From the NCBI RefSeq assembly GCF_900100075.1, contig NZ_FNEG01000002.1:558001-622000 (forward strand): 64,000 bases of DNA. Direction: 5' to 3'. A model generated the notes under the pieces. That model saw nothing but the letters and a program-made list of their open reading frames with translations. It was not told where the DNA came from and did no database searches. A program made the translations under genes and the position numbers. The stretch is from Chryseobacterium jejuense (GTDB lineage Bacteria; Bacteroidota; Bacteroidia; Flavobacteriales; Weeksellaceae). Positions 18,001 through 33,000 of the stretch are shown piece after piece. Each line of letters starts with the position of its first letter. Positions within the stretch are counted from its first letter, which is position 1.

Positions 18001-21000
18001 GGAGTATTTCATGGCGTTGAATTATAAACTCTAAAGCCTTACATAAGGCAGGAATATTAGTTTCAGCACCCAAGGTAACAATCATTGGAATATTATAAGC
18101 ACTGCTTCCGCCTTCATAAGATTCTATAAACCAAAGTCTTTCCTGAGCAAAAGACAAACGTTGTTCTTCCGGTGAGCTAACCTCAACAGGGATTATTTCA
18201 ATGTTCTCAACATCGGTTTCTTCGGTTGTTAATGCTCCTTCCAATAAAGCAATGGTCTTATGGTTGAATACCATTGATACGCTGGTTTGTAATTCCAATT
18301 CCTGTTTAATCTTCCCAATAAGCTTAATAGCCATGATGCTATTTCCGCCTAATCTGAAGAAATCATCATGAATACTGATATATTCCGGGTTAATTCCCAA
18401 TACTTCTCCATAAATAGTACACAGCTTTTTCTGAAGATCATTCATTGGAGCTGTATATTCATTTCCGCCTGTAAATTCAGGCTCAGGTAATAGCTTTCTA
18501 TCAAGCTTACCATTGATGGTTAACGGCAATGATTTTAAGTGAATAAAAGCAGAAGGAATCATATATTCCGGCAATGTTTCTGATAAAAATGCAGTTAGCT
18601 TTTCTATCTCTAATGCTGTATCTGAAACATAGTAGCCGGCAAGATATTTCATGCCATTTGTATTATCCTTAGCCAATACAACAGATTGTCTTATTTGAGG
18701 ATGTTGAGAAAGTCTGTTTTCTATTTCTCCCAGCTCTATTCTATAGCCACGAATCTTCACCTGGAAGTCATTACGGCCAATATACTCTATATTTCCATCG
18801 GCCAAATAGCGAACTAAATCTCCTGTTTTGTATAAACGTGCGTTTTCTCCAGTTTTCTTCTGTTCTGTAGTCTGATAAGGATTATCTACAAATCGTTCTT
18901 CTGTAAGGTCTTCTCTGTTCAGATAGCCTCTGGCAATGCCTGCACCACCAAGATAAAGCTCTCCGACAGCTCCTACAGGAAGTAAGCGACCATAACCATC
19001 CAAAATATAGGTTGTAGAATTCCCTACAGGACGGCCAATAAGCTGTACATCACCATGCTCCACTTTTTTATACGTTGCATAGATTGTTGCTTCGGTTGGG
19101 CCATACAGGTTATAAAGTTGAGTATATTCTGACCAGTATTTACCGGTTTCATAATCACACGGTTCTCCTGCGTACAGCAATCCTTTAAGGTTTGGATATT
19201 CTATACGTGGCAATACAGAAAGCATTACAGGTGGTAAATAAGCATAATCAATTTCATGGGTTAACAGGTATCTGCTTATTGAATCTGCATCTTTCTTCGT
19301 TTCTTCATCCAAGATATGAAGTTCATTTCCGAACAATAATGTATTGAAAAACTCAGATACTGAAACATCAAAAACATATGAGGTATAAGCTGTTATCTTT
19401 TCACCTTCGCTGAAACCGTAAGCTTCTCTTACCTGATCTACTACATTCACTACATTTCTATGTTCAATCATGACTCCTTTCGGAAGTCCTGTAGTTCCAC
19501 TGGTATAGATTATATAGGCTAGGTTTTCCGGAGTTACCGAAGTAACTGGCGTTTTTGATGACATTCTGTTAACAGCTAACTGTAACTCAAGATCATCAAA
19601 GGAAATAACCTCAGCTTTATCCAGCACCTGTATTTTATCTTTTGTACTCTCCTGGCTTATGATGATTTTAGCATTTGTATCTTTAAGAATATGTTCTATT
19701 CTTTCTGTTGGATAGGAAGGATCCATTGGAACATACGCTGCTCCGGATTTTAATACGGCCAAAATAGCAATCAGCATATTTTCTGAACGTTCCAGGCATA
19801 GTGGAACAAGATCATCCGGCTGAATATCATAAGTTTGAAGCAGATAGTTTGCCAAACGATTGGATCTTTCGTTCAGTTCTTTATAAGTCAATCGGATATC
19901 TCTGTAAACCAATGCGATATGATTCGGTGTTCTGGCTATCTGTTCTTCAAATCGCTGATGAAGGGTTGTATTATGTGAAGTATTTAAATCTGCAGAATCA
20001 TTCCATAAATTCAACAAATCAAAATGATTATCAGCAATATATGAAATACTATTGGAGTCCATATCAGGATCTTTTATGATCTGATCCAGCATCAATTCCA
20101 TTCCTTTTACCAGCTGCTCCATCGTTTCCGATTCAAAAATAAAGCCTTCATAGTTGATTTTTAGCGTCACACGATCTCTCTGTTCTGAAGCCATTACGCT
20201 GAGCGGATAATCCAGCTTTTCAACGGAATCCCTGAAGATAAAACCTAACTCATTATTTCCGCCTCCTTTTGGTACAGGATAATTTTCGTACACAAATAAG
20301 CTGCTGAAAATACGGCGTCCATCATGGTGAAGTTCTGCAAGGTTAATATCACTATGGGTATTGAGTTCACTGATCCTGTTTTGGATATCCATCATACGAT
20401 CTATGACACGTCCTCCTTCATGATTTACAATTAATGGTAAGGTATTGATATACAATCCAGCTGAGGATTCTATCCCGTCAACAGGTAAATTTCTTCCTGA
20501 AACGGTGGTTCCTACCACGGTGGTCTGCAATCCGCTGTACAGTTTCAACTGGCTGTGCCATAAATACTGCATTACGGCATTCACCGTTAATCCATGAGCT
20601 TTCGTAAGATCTTTCAGGCTATTGTATCTGTCTCCACTCACCAGCATTGTTACCTTCTGATGGTCTTTAATGTGGCGGTAAGTTCCCAGGTCTATCTGTC
20701 TTTGGTCTTCTTTTACAAGGCTTTTCAGGTCTTCCTGATCTTCCAGAAGGGTCATATACTGATTCCAAAAGCTACGTCCTGCTTTTTTATTGGCCTGTAA
20801 ATATTTCTGACTCGCCGCATATGCAGAATCTGCCAACAAGATTGGTTCCTGACCGTGAAGCTGGTGCAGATAAGCATCATGAACACTATTCATAATAACC
20901 GGCATACTCCAACCATCCAGAATAGCATGGTGATTACTGAACAGACAGCTGTAATGTTCTTCGCTGCGTTTGAAAATATATACTCTGAAAAGATTTCCTT

Positions 21001-24000
21001 TAGAAAGATTATATGCTTCCAGACGATCATTATCCGTGATTTTCTGGATCAAATCTTCCTGAGCCTCTTCAGACATCGTACTGATATCTTCGTATCGCCA
21101 GTCTAATTTTCCTTCTTTGTCTACGATCTGTACAATTTCTCCATTCCAATCAAATCGGATTCTCAGCGATGGATATTGTGCCTGAGTTAACGCCCAGGAA
21201 TTTTTAAGTTTATCTGTATTGATTTTAGCCTGATAATCCCACATCAGCTGTACTCTGTAGGCATCATCCGTTTCTCCCTGATTCAGAGCATGGTATACGA
21301 ATCCTTCCTGCAAGCTGTTCGCAAGATATACTCCTTCTATTTCTCCTTTCTCCTGAATAGCTAAAAGCTGAACATTTTCTACTACATAGTCTACATCTGA
21401 TACCGTAAGATAGCTTCTGTTTTCTTCTGAAAGGTTCTTAATGATGGCTTCAAGGTTCTGTTTGAAGCTTTCGGCTAAAAGCGTGATCTTTTCATCAGAA
21501 AGGTATCCTGAAATTCCGAATCTAAGCTGTCCATCAACTACAGCACCATTAATACTTACAAAATGGCTGTCACGGTTCGAAGCTCCCACTCCGGCACCAC
21601 TATTTTCAGCTGCAATAAACCATGTTTTCTCTCCAGATGCATCATCCTGGTCAAGCTGACCTAAGTAATTGAAGCTGATCTTCGGTAATTCCCGGTTTGT
21701 GTATCCTATCAGGCTACCATAACCAATTCCATTATTCGGAATACTCCTTAAGGATTCTTTGGTTAGAACAACGGTTTCTTTTGTGGATTTTCCTGTTTCC
21801 AGCTGAACCGGATACATCGTAGTAAACCAACCCATTGTTTCGGTAATGTCTAACTGACTGAATACTTCCTCACGCCCATGACCTTCCAATAGAATAGCAT
21901 GACGCTGATCTCCGGTAACTTTAGTAAGAGCTGAAGCTAAAGCAGACAACAGCAAATCGTTAATCTGAGTATGATATACATGATGTACTCCACGAATCAA
22001 CGTTCCGGTGGATTCTTTATCTAATTGAAGATGACCATGGTGATATTCTTCAGTAATCAGTTTAGATAATGTTGAATTACTTTCCTCAACGGTATCGGCA
22101 ATATGGTTCCAGTAAGCAATTTCTTGATCTCTGGATTCCGGATTGTCTTTTTTATAGGTTCTGATGGCTTCTACCCATTGGCGGTAGCTGCTTCCTTTCT
22201 GAATCTGATAGTTTTCTCCTTTTTCAAGGGTCTGATAGATATTTTTCAGGTCTTCAGTAAGGATTCTCCAGCTCACCGCATCAATAATAATGTGATGGAA
22301 AGCAAAGAATACTCTTACACTTCCATCCTGATTGCCATTGATATATCCAATTTGGTATAATGGTCCGTTTTCAATATCGAAATTAGACTGCCAGTCTGTA
22401 AATATATTGGCTAGCTCTTCCTGCTTCAGATCAGAAGCATCAAGATACTTAATTTCAGTAACTTTTGGCCCTGTTTTATACTCTTGCGAACGTCCTGTAT
22501 ATCTTAGTCTGAAGGCATCATGCTTCGTTAACAATTGCTCTACAGCCAGTTCAAAAAGATCTTTGTCAAGCTCCGGAACATTGATTAAGAAGGCCTGATT
22601 CCAGTGATTGAATTCAGCCAGATAACCGGATTCTTTTTGTTCAAAGAACCATTCCTGCACTGGAAGAAGCGGAACTTCTCCTGTCAGGATTCCCTGTTCA
22701 GTAAGAATATTGGCTTCACTACTGTCTTTTTTATTTTCTATTAGTTGGGACAATGAAGCTACCGTTCGGTCAGTAAAGACTTCTTTTACGCTTACTCTTA
22801 CTTCTAACTGCTGGCGGATCTTCCCTACCAACTGAATACTGATAATACTGTCTCCACCCAATCTGAAGAAATCATCATGAATACTAATCGTCTCAGGGGC
22901 GAGTCCTAGAACGTCGCCATAGATCTGGCAAAGCGCAGACTGAAGTTCTGTTTCAGCAGCTACATAATCTTTACCTGCTGTAAATTCAGGTTCTGGTAAT
23001 GCTCTTCTGTCTAATTTTCCGTTAATGGTAAGCGGGAGTTCAGTCAAGTGAACAAAGGCACCCGGCACCATATATTCTGGAAGAGATTCTGATACAAATT
23101 CAGAAAGAAGATTAGTATCAATTGCTGAATCAGAGACATAGTAAGCTGCCAGGTATTTTAAACCTGATTTATTTTCTTTGGCAAGAACAGCTGTCTGGCG
23201 GATGCCTTCAAATTGAAGCAAGGTATTCTCAATTTCTCCTAATTCAATTCTATGCCCACGGATTTTCACCTGGAAGTCATTTCTTCCTCTATATTCCAGT
23301 TCTCCGTTTGGCAGCCAGCGAACTAAATCCCCTGTTCTGTATAAACGGTTGTTTTCATTTCGTTCTTTTTCTCCTGCTGTCTGGAATGGATTTACCATGA
23401 ACCGTTCTTCAGTAAGTTCAGGTCTGTTCAGATAGCCTCTGGCAATACCAGCTCCACCAATAAACAATTCTCCTACCGCTCCTACAGGAACAGGGCGATA
23501 TTGAGCATCCAGAACATACAAAGTTGTATTGGCAATGGCTCCGCCAATGTTTAACGGGTTTTTATCTTCTTTGTAATCGTGAAGGGTAACACATACGGTT
23601 CCTTCTGTTGGCCCATATTCATTGACAAGGGTAATGTTTTCAATATTTTTATCCAATGCCGGGAAACTTTCTCCTCCTGCGAAGATCAGTTTCAGACTAG
23701 TTCCATTTTCCACAATTTCTCTTAACAGAACCGGTGGGATAAAGGAAACTTCTATAGCATTGGTTTTAATATAATCATTAAGTTCATTTACTGAGGTTCT
23801 AAGCTCATTGTTGTATAACCATAAGGTATTTCCGTTACACAATACGGGGAAGGCTTCATACACAAAAGCATCAAATACATAGTTTGAATAGCATCCTACT
23901 TCCTGATATTCTTCAAGTCGGTGTGCCTTAATCATTGATATGATGAGGTTTATCACTCCTGCATGTTCAATCATTACTCCTTTAGGGAGTCCTGTTGTTC

Positions 24001-27000
24001 CACTGGTGTAGATTACATAAGCAAGATTTCGTGAATGAACTTCTGTAACAGGGTTATTAGTCACTTCTGTCTCAAGTGTTGCTTTAAGCGTAACTTCATC
24101 GAGGGAAATGACTTCTATATTCTGTAATTTCTCTACTGTACTTTCCTGTGCAATGACCAGTTTTGCCTGAGTATCTTCTAAAATATGTCCTATTCTGTCC
24201 ACAGGATATGATGGATCCATTGGTACATAAGCAGCTCCGGCTTTTAATACGGCAAGGATGGCAATCAACATATTTTCGGATCTTTCTAGACATAATGGCA
24301 CCAGATCATCCGGTTTAAGCTGATACTGATGAATCAAATGATTTGCTAAACGGTTTGCCCGTTCATTCAGTTCACGATATGAAAGTTTAACATCATTATA
24401 AACCAAAGCTATGGTATCAGGATTTTTTTCAGCCTGATATTCAAATACCTTGTGAATCGTCATTTCTGATGGATAATCTTCCTGTGTGGCATTCCAATGC
24501 TCTATCTGAAGTGTTTCTTCTTCTGATATCAATGAAAGATTACCGATTAGAGTATCATCCGGATTATTCTCTATGATCTGATCTAAAAGAAGCTGATAAG
24601 AACCTGCCATCCGGGTAATGGTTTCTTCTGTAAACAAAGCTTTTGCATAATTGAACATGATACGCATGTTTTCTCCATCATCATCAATCATCGTAGTCAG
24701 ATCGAATTTAGCAGCCTTATAGTCTACTTCTCCTGCAAAAGAATGGAATAATACATCTCCTTCACTCGCTTTCAACGCTTTATCAACGCTTTGAAGACCA
24801 AACATTATCTGGAAAATCGGGTGTCTTGAAGTATCCTGTTCCACGCCAAGCTCATCTACCAGCTTTTCAAATGGAAGATCCTGATGAGACTGGGCTTCAT
24901 TAACTGATTTTGATACCTGAAGAATGAAATTGCTGATATTCTGTGCCGGATCTACTTTTTCTCTTAATGCCAATGTATTGACAAAGAAACCGATCATATC
25001 TTCAAAACCTGCATGATGGCGGTTGGCAATCGGGCTTCCCACTACAATATCATCCTGACCGGAATAAGCAGACAGCATCAGATAATAGCCTCCTAACATA
25101 AGGCTGTAAAGACTTACGCCCAATTTTTGGGAAAGGGCTCTAAGCTTTTCTCCCTGTTCTTTATTCAGGTGGAAATATAGATTTTCTCCTTCATAGGATA
25201 TTTGAACTGGCCTTTTGAAGTCTGAAGGCAAATCCAGATTCTGGAAATCATCCAGCTTATTTTTCCAATAGCCAATCTGATTTTCAAGACGTTCTCCTGA
25301 AAGATAATTACGCTGCCATAGGGCAAAGTCTTTGTATTGAACTTTTATAGAGGAAAGTTCCGGTTCTTTACCTTCAACAAGAGCGTAATAAACAGAGGCT
25401 GTTTCTTTTAGGAAAACATCGGTAGACCATCCATCGAAAGCAATGTGATGAATCACGATAGACAGATAAGCCTGCCCAGCCAGCCTGAAGATATTGATTT
25501 CTATAGGAAGTTCCTCATCCAGTCTGAACACTTTATTCACGCATTTGTTGATGGAACTTTCTAATTCCTCCTCATTATCTACTTCTGAAACTTTAATTTC
25601 AGGAACGAGTTCTGTAACTTTCTGATATCCTGTTCCATTTTCAGTGGTATGAATCATGGAACGAAGTATATCGTGTCGCATTACCACTGTTCTCAAAGAT
25701 TCCTCAAAAAGAGTAAGCTGAATGCTGTCATCTAACCTTGTAACGATAGGAATATTATAGGCACTGCTTCCGCCTTCATAGGATTCTATAAACCATAGTC
25801 TTTCCTGAGCAAAGGATAATCTTTGTTCTTCCGGAGAATTAACCTTGATTGGAACAAGCTCTATCTGCTTTTCATTATTTTCATGAGATAAAGCATTGGA
25901 AAGAGAGGCTACTGTTTTATGGTTAAATACCATTCCTACATTAACCTGTAGATCCAGATCCTGTCTGATTTTGCTGATGAGCTTAACAGCCATGATACTA
26001 TTCCCACCCAGTCTGAAGAAATCATCATGAATACTGATCGTTCCAGGATTGATTCCTAATACTTCACCATACACCTTGCATAGTTTTTCCTGTAATTCAT
26101 TTTCAGGAGCAACATAATGCGTGCTTCCTGTAAATTCTGGTTCAGGTAACGCTTTTTTATCCAATTTACCATTGATTGTCAGAGGTAAAGAGGTTAAATG
26201 AATATAAATTCCCGGAACCATATATTCAGGAAGTGATTCTGAAAGGTGCTCTGACAGCAAGGATGAATCTATGGCTGCATCTGATACATAATATCCGGCA
26301 AGGTATTTCAAACCTTCCTTATTTTCCTTAGCTAAAACAGCAACCTGGCTGATTTCAGGATAACCCAGTAATTTATTTTCAATTTCACCAAGCTCAATTC
26401 TATAGCCACGGATCTTCACCTGGAAGTCATTTCTTCCAATATATTCAAGCTCTCCATTGGATAGCCAGCGTACTAAGTCTCCGGTTTTGTATAAACGCCC
26501 GTTCACTCCATTTGCTTTCTGATCTTCCGTCTGGAAAGGGTTTGCAATGAAACGTTCTTCTGTAAGATCTATTCTGTTCAGATAACCTCTTGCAATTCCT
26601 GCTCCGCCTATGTACAGTTCTCCTACCGCTCCTACAGGAACAATACGATGATAATTATCCAATACATAAGCGGTCATATTTCCGATTGGGCCTCCGATAT
26701 TCACCGGATTTTCATCTTCATTATAGTGATGCAGCGTAGCACATACTGTTGTTTCTGTTGGCCCGTAAGCATTGATAAGATCTACTCCATGCTCTTTATA
26801 CATCGCCATTACCTGTGGATTGGTAACGTCTCCTGCTACAACAAGGATCTCTAACGGTAAAATATATTCCTTAGTTAAAAGTACAGGTGGAATGGTGGCA
26901 ATGCTGATGTTATTTGCTTCGATATACTCTTTTAAAGCGGACAAATCAGTCTGAAGGTCTTTTTCTAAAATGTAGATCGCATGTCCATGGGTAATGGATG

Positions 27001-30000
27001 GATACAATTCCCAAACGTGGGCATCAAATACATAATTCGCATACCATAAACAATTCTTTTGAACTTCAGTTCCCAACAATCCGAATTCTTTAGCTTCCTG
27101 GTGGATCAGGTTGGCCACATTTCTGTGTTCAACCATTACTCCTTTAGGTAATCCGGTGGTTCCACTGGTGAAAATAACGTATGCTAAATTGTTTGGTTTA
27201 GCATTGGTAACAGGATTTTTAGCATCAGAGGTTTCAAGCAGTGCTTTAAAGGTAACCTCATCTAAAGAGATCACATCTGAGCTTATATTTTTCAGCTTTT
27301 CTGCGGTACTTTCCTGACTTAAAATCAGTTTTGCACCCGTATCCTGAAGAATGTGCTCTATTCTTTCTACAGGATAAGAAGGATCCATCGGTACATAGGC
27401 CGCTCCGGATTTTAAAACCGCTAAAATGGCAATCAGCATATCTTCTGAACGATCTAAACATAATGGAACTAATTCATCCGGCTGAAGATCATAAGTGCTT
27501 ATCAAATAATGGGCTAAGCGGTTTGCTCTTTCGTTCAGTTCTCTGTATGTCAATACCACATCCTGATATACCAATGCTATATTTTCCGGAGTTTTGAGTA
27601 CTTGCTCTTCAAATAGCTGGTGAATGGTTTTATCAGAAGGGTAATCTGATTCTACGGCATTCCACTTTTCCATTAGTTTAAGCTGGTTGTCAGAAATATG
27701 CAAGAATTCATCGGAAGTAATTTTTCCATTTTCAAGAATTTGGGCAAGAACCGTTTTCATTCCATCAATCAGCTGCTCCATCGTATGCTGTTCAAAAAGA
27801 ACGCCTTCATAGTTGATCTTCAAGGTTACACTTTCACCCTGTTCAAATGCCATAATTCCTAATGGATAATCCAGTTTTTCAACTGAATCTTTGAACACAA
27901 ATCCTAACTCATTGTTATCATCTCCGCCTTGTGGCACAGGATAATTTTCGTAAACAAATAAACTGCTGAAAATACGTCTTGCATCCTGATGAAGTTCTGC
28001 AAGATTTACATCACTGTGGGTATTCAGTTCACTGATTCGCTGTTGAATATCAGAAATAACATCCACCACTTTGCCTTCTATATGTTGTACAATTAATGGA
28101 AGTGTATTGATAAAGAGTCCAGCTGATGATTCTATGTCATCTACAGGAAGACTTCGTCCGGATACAGTTGTCCCTACAACAGTAGTTTCAACCCCTCCGT
28201 AAATGCTTAACTGGCTGTGCCACAAGTACTGCAATACAGCATTAATGGTAAATCCGTTTTCCACAGTGAACTTTTTCAGTTGCTGATACTCTTCTTCAAT
28301 GATCATCATTTTTACAGCCTGATGATCTTTAATCTGACGATAGGTTCCCAAATCAATATATTTTTGGGATTCTTTGAGCAGACTGCTAAGGTCTTCACGA
28401 TCTTCGAGAAGGTTCATATAAGCATTCCAGAAGCTTCGGCTACCCTCTTTGTGCTGCTGAAGGTATTCCTGGGTTTTGATATAGGCATGATCTGTTACAA
28501 TATTCAGATCCTGTTTTTTCGTTAGTTTCAGGTAGATATCATGAATACTTGTCAGCACTATAGGCATACTCCAGCCATCCAACACCGCGTGATGGTTGCT
28601 GAAAAGACAGGTATAATGCTTATCAGAACGTTTAAACAGATATACTCTGAATAATCCTCCTTTTGATAAATCATATACTTCAAATCTATCTTTTTGAGTA
28701 GCTTCTCTAATCCATTCTTCCTGCTCTTTTTCATTCATGGTACTCAAATCCAGATAACGCCAGTCTAAGATTCCTTTTTTATCAATGATCTGGATGATTT
28801 CTCCATTCCAATCAAATCTAAGTCTCAGTGCAGGAAACTGCTGTTGAGTGTAAGACCATGCTTCTTTAAGAGCCTCAACATTTATATCCGAAAGGTAATC
28901 CCAAACTAATTGCACGCGATAGGCATCATCTGTATCACCCTGGTTCAGTGCATGATATACAAATCCTTCCTGAAGACTGTTCGCCAGATATATTTTCTCT
29001 ACTTCTTCTGATTCCTGAACTGATGAGAGCTGTTTTTGATCGATGATATAATCAATATCCGAACGGGTAAGGAAGCTGCGGGTATTTTGAGAAAGTTCTT
29101 CAACCACATGGATGATATGTTCTTTAAAGGATTGTGTAAGCTTTTCTACCTGTTGCTGAGTAAGATATCCTGAAATACTGAAACGAAGCTGCCCGTTCAA
29201 TACTCCACCATTGATACTAATAATATGGCTGTCTCTGTTCTCTTTTCCTATTGAAAGACCTGTATCTTCTGCTGCAATAAACCATGTTTTTTCTCCTGAA
29301 TGGTCTTCCTGATCCAGTTGTCCCAGATAATTAAATCCAATCTTCGGAAGTTCATGGTTAGTATAGCCTACAAGGCCTCCGTAGCCAATACCATGATCCT
29401 GAATTTCTCTTAAAGCCTCTTTGGTCAATATTACCGTATCGCTCACATTGATTCCTGTTTCCAACAATAGCGGATACATGGAAGTAAACCAGCCTACCGT
29501 TTCTGTAATATCCAGATTAGTGAAGACATCTTCACGGCCATGCCCTTCCAATACAATCGCATGTCGGGATGTCCCGGTGAAATCTGTAAGTGCTGATGAC
29601 AACGCTGCCAATAGCAGATCATTGATTTCTGTATGGTATACGTGGTGGCTTCCTCTAATCAGTTTTTCTGTAGTATCCTGATCTAAAAGAAGGATATCAT
29701 GATGGTATTCGGTCCCGGAAATTTCCTCAAGGATCTGATTACTTTGATCTACATCAGAGGTTATTACCTTCCAATAGGTCAAATCTTTGTCTCTGGATTC
29801 AGGATCTTCAGATTTATAATTTTTAATAGCCTGTACCCATTGGCGGTAGCTGCTGCCTTTCTTAATCTGATAATGTTCTCCTTTTTCAAGCGTCTGATAG
29901 ATGTTTCTGAGATCTTCAAGAATAATTCTCCAGCTCACAGTATCAATAATAAGGTGATGGAAAGCAAAGAAAATTCTTGCAGTTTTATCCTGATATCCTG

Positions 30001-33000
30001 TGATATATCCAATATTGTAAAGTGGTCCTTTTTCAATATCAAACTGCTGCTGCCATGTGGTGAATATATGGGAAAGCTCTTCCTTACTCAATTGGGAAGC
30101 ATCAAGATAATTGATTTCCGTTACTGTATTTTGGTCATTATAATACTGATTATAATTTCCGTTTTCAACAGGATAAGACAGTCTGAATGCATCATGCTTT
30201 TCAATAAGGAGCTCAATGCTTTTCTCTAAAAGACTGCTATCCAGTTCCGGAACATTAATCAAGAATGCCTGATTCCAGTGGTTCGAATCCGCCAGGTACC
30301 CCTTTTCTTTTTCGCTAAAGAACCATTCCTGAACAGGTAAAAACGGAACTTCTCCCGTAAGAATTCCCTGTTCTGTAAGGATCTCAACTTCTGTTTCTGA
30401 CTTTTTCTCTTCCATCAAAACAGCCAATGCTGCTGCAGTTCTTGAGGAGAATATTTCCTTCACACTCAACCTTACATCCAAGCGTTGTTTTATTTTTCCT
30501 ACCAGCTGAATACTGATAATACTATCACCTCCTAATCTGAAGAAATCATCATGAATACTGATACTTTCGGTCTTGATACCCAACACTTCTCCATAGATTT
30601 CTACGAGATTTCTTTGAAGTTCAGTTTCCGGAGCAGAGTATTCTTTGTTTCCTGTGAAATTAGGTTCCGGTAAAGCTCTTTTATCCAGTTTTCCATTGAT
30701 GGTTAATGGTAGAGTTGTTAAATGAACAAAAGCTCCGGGAACCATATATTCAGGAAGGGTTTCAGATAAATATTCTGAAAGAAGCGCTGTATCAAGCGCT
30801 GTATCAGCAACATAGTATCCGGAAAGGTATTTAATCCCTGATTTATTTTCTTTCGCTATTACAGCAACCTGACGGATGCCTGGATAACTTAGTAAAGTAT
30901 TCTCAATCTCTCCTAATTCAATACGATAGCCACGGATTTTAACCTGGAAGTCATTTCTTCCGATGTATTCAAGCTCACCATTGGATAACCAGCGAACCAA
31001 GTCTCCGGTTTTATACAATTTTCCATTCTCTCCTTTTACATGTTGTTCAGGAGTTTGGAAAGGATTGGAAATAAAACGTTCTTCTGTAAGTTCAGGACGG
31101 TTCAGATAGCCTCTGGCAATACCAGCTCCACCGATATAAAGCTCACCAGCTGCTCCTACAGGAACAGGACGTTGATAATCATCCAGAACATATACGGTCA
31201 TATTGCCAATAGCCCCTCCGATGTTCAACGGATTGCCATCTTCTTTATAATGGTGTAAAGTGGCACATACTGTACTTTCTGTAGGCCCATAGGCATTGAT
31301 CAAATCTACTCCATATTCTTTATACAGCTTCATCACCTGAGGGTTGGTAACATCTCCTGCCACCACCATTTTTTCTAAAGGAAGAATATGATCTTTTGTA
31401 AGAAGTACTGGTGGTATGGTCGCAATACTGATATTATTTTCATGTATATACTCCTGTAAAGCAATAAGATCGGTTTGTTTATCTTTTTCAAGGATGTAAA
31501 TGCTGTGTCCATGGGTAATGGATGGATATAGTTCCCATACATGCGCATCAAACACATAGTTAGCATACCACAGGCAGTTTTTATGAACAGAGTCTGATTT
31601 CAGACCAAATTCTTTGGCTTCCTGCTCTATTAAGTTGGCCACACTTTTATGCTCAATCATTACTCCTTTTGGAAGTCCTGTGGTACCACTGGTGTAAATG
31701 ACATAAGCTAAATTCTCAGGTTTCACTTCTGTCACAGGATTTTCTGAAGACATGGTTTCCAGAATTGCTTGAAAAGTGATTGTATCGAGTGAAATAACTT
31801 CAGCTGATGTATTTTTTACTTTTTCTGATGTATTTTCTTCTGCCAAAATAATTTTTGCTGCCGTATCCTGAAGAATATGTTCTATTCTGTCTGCAGGATA
31901 TGAAGGATCCATCGGTACATACGCTGCACCGGATTTTAATACTGCCAGAATAGCAATCAACATTTGCTCTGAACGGTTCAGACATAATGGAACAATATCA
32001 TCCGGCTGAAGACCATACGTTTCAATAAGATGATTCGCCAAACGGTTCACACGTTCATTAAGCTCACGATAAGACAGTCTTACGTCCTGATACACTACTG
32101 CAATCTGATTTGGAGTTTTCGCAACCTGTTTTTCGAATAATTTGTGAATGGTTGTATCAGAAGGATAAAATACTTCTGTAGCATTCCATTCTTCTGTTAT
32201 TTTTTTATCAATATCCTTTGATATCAAACGAAGATCAAGCAGTTTGGTTGTTTCCAGATTGATCTCATTACCAAAGGCCTGTTCAAGCAGATACAGGTAA
32301 GAATCAATCATATTATTAACCGTTTCCCTTGCGAAAATTGCCTTAGCAAAATTGAACATTCCCTGAATGGTTTTTTCTCCATCATCAATCATAGTGGACA
32401 AATCAAACTTAGCCACATCATAATCCGTATCTCCTTCATAAGGGTGGAATAACACTTCTGCATCATCAGTACTTCTACCAAAGCTCTGAAGACCAAACAT
32501 CACCTGGAATACCGGATGACGGGACATATCCTGCTCAACACCTAGTTCTTCAACCAGTTTTTCGAACGGAACATCCTGATGAGACTGTGCCTCAATTACG
32601 GACTGAGCAATCTGAAGAATAAAGTCTTTCACGTTTTGCTCTGCATCAATGGTTTCTCTTAAGGCCAATGTATTCACAAAGAATCCAATCATGTCTTCAA
32701 GACCTGCATGATGCCTGTTGGCAATAGGACTTCCTACTACAATATCATCCTGACCGGAATAAGCAGACAACATCAAGTAATAGCCTCCAAGCATCACACT
32801 GTATAAACTTACACCCAGCTCTTTAGATGTTTTTCTCAGACCTTGAGCTAGTTTCGAAGACAGTACAAAATGGATGGTTTCTCCGTCATAAGAAACCTGA
32901 TTAGGTCTCTTAAAATCAACAGGAAGGTTCAAAGTCTGGAAATCATCCAGTTTTGTTTTCCAATAGTCTACCTGACGGTCAAGTCTCTCTCCGGAAAGGT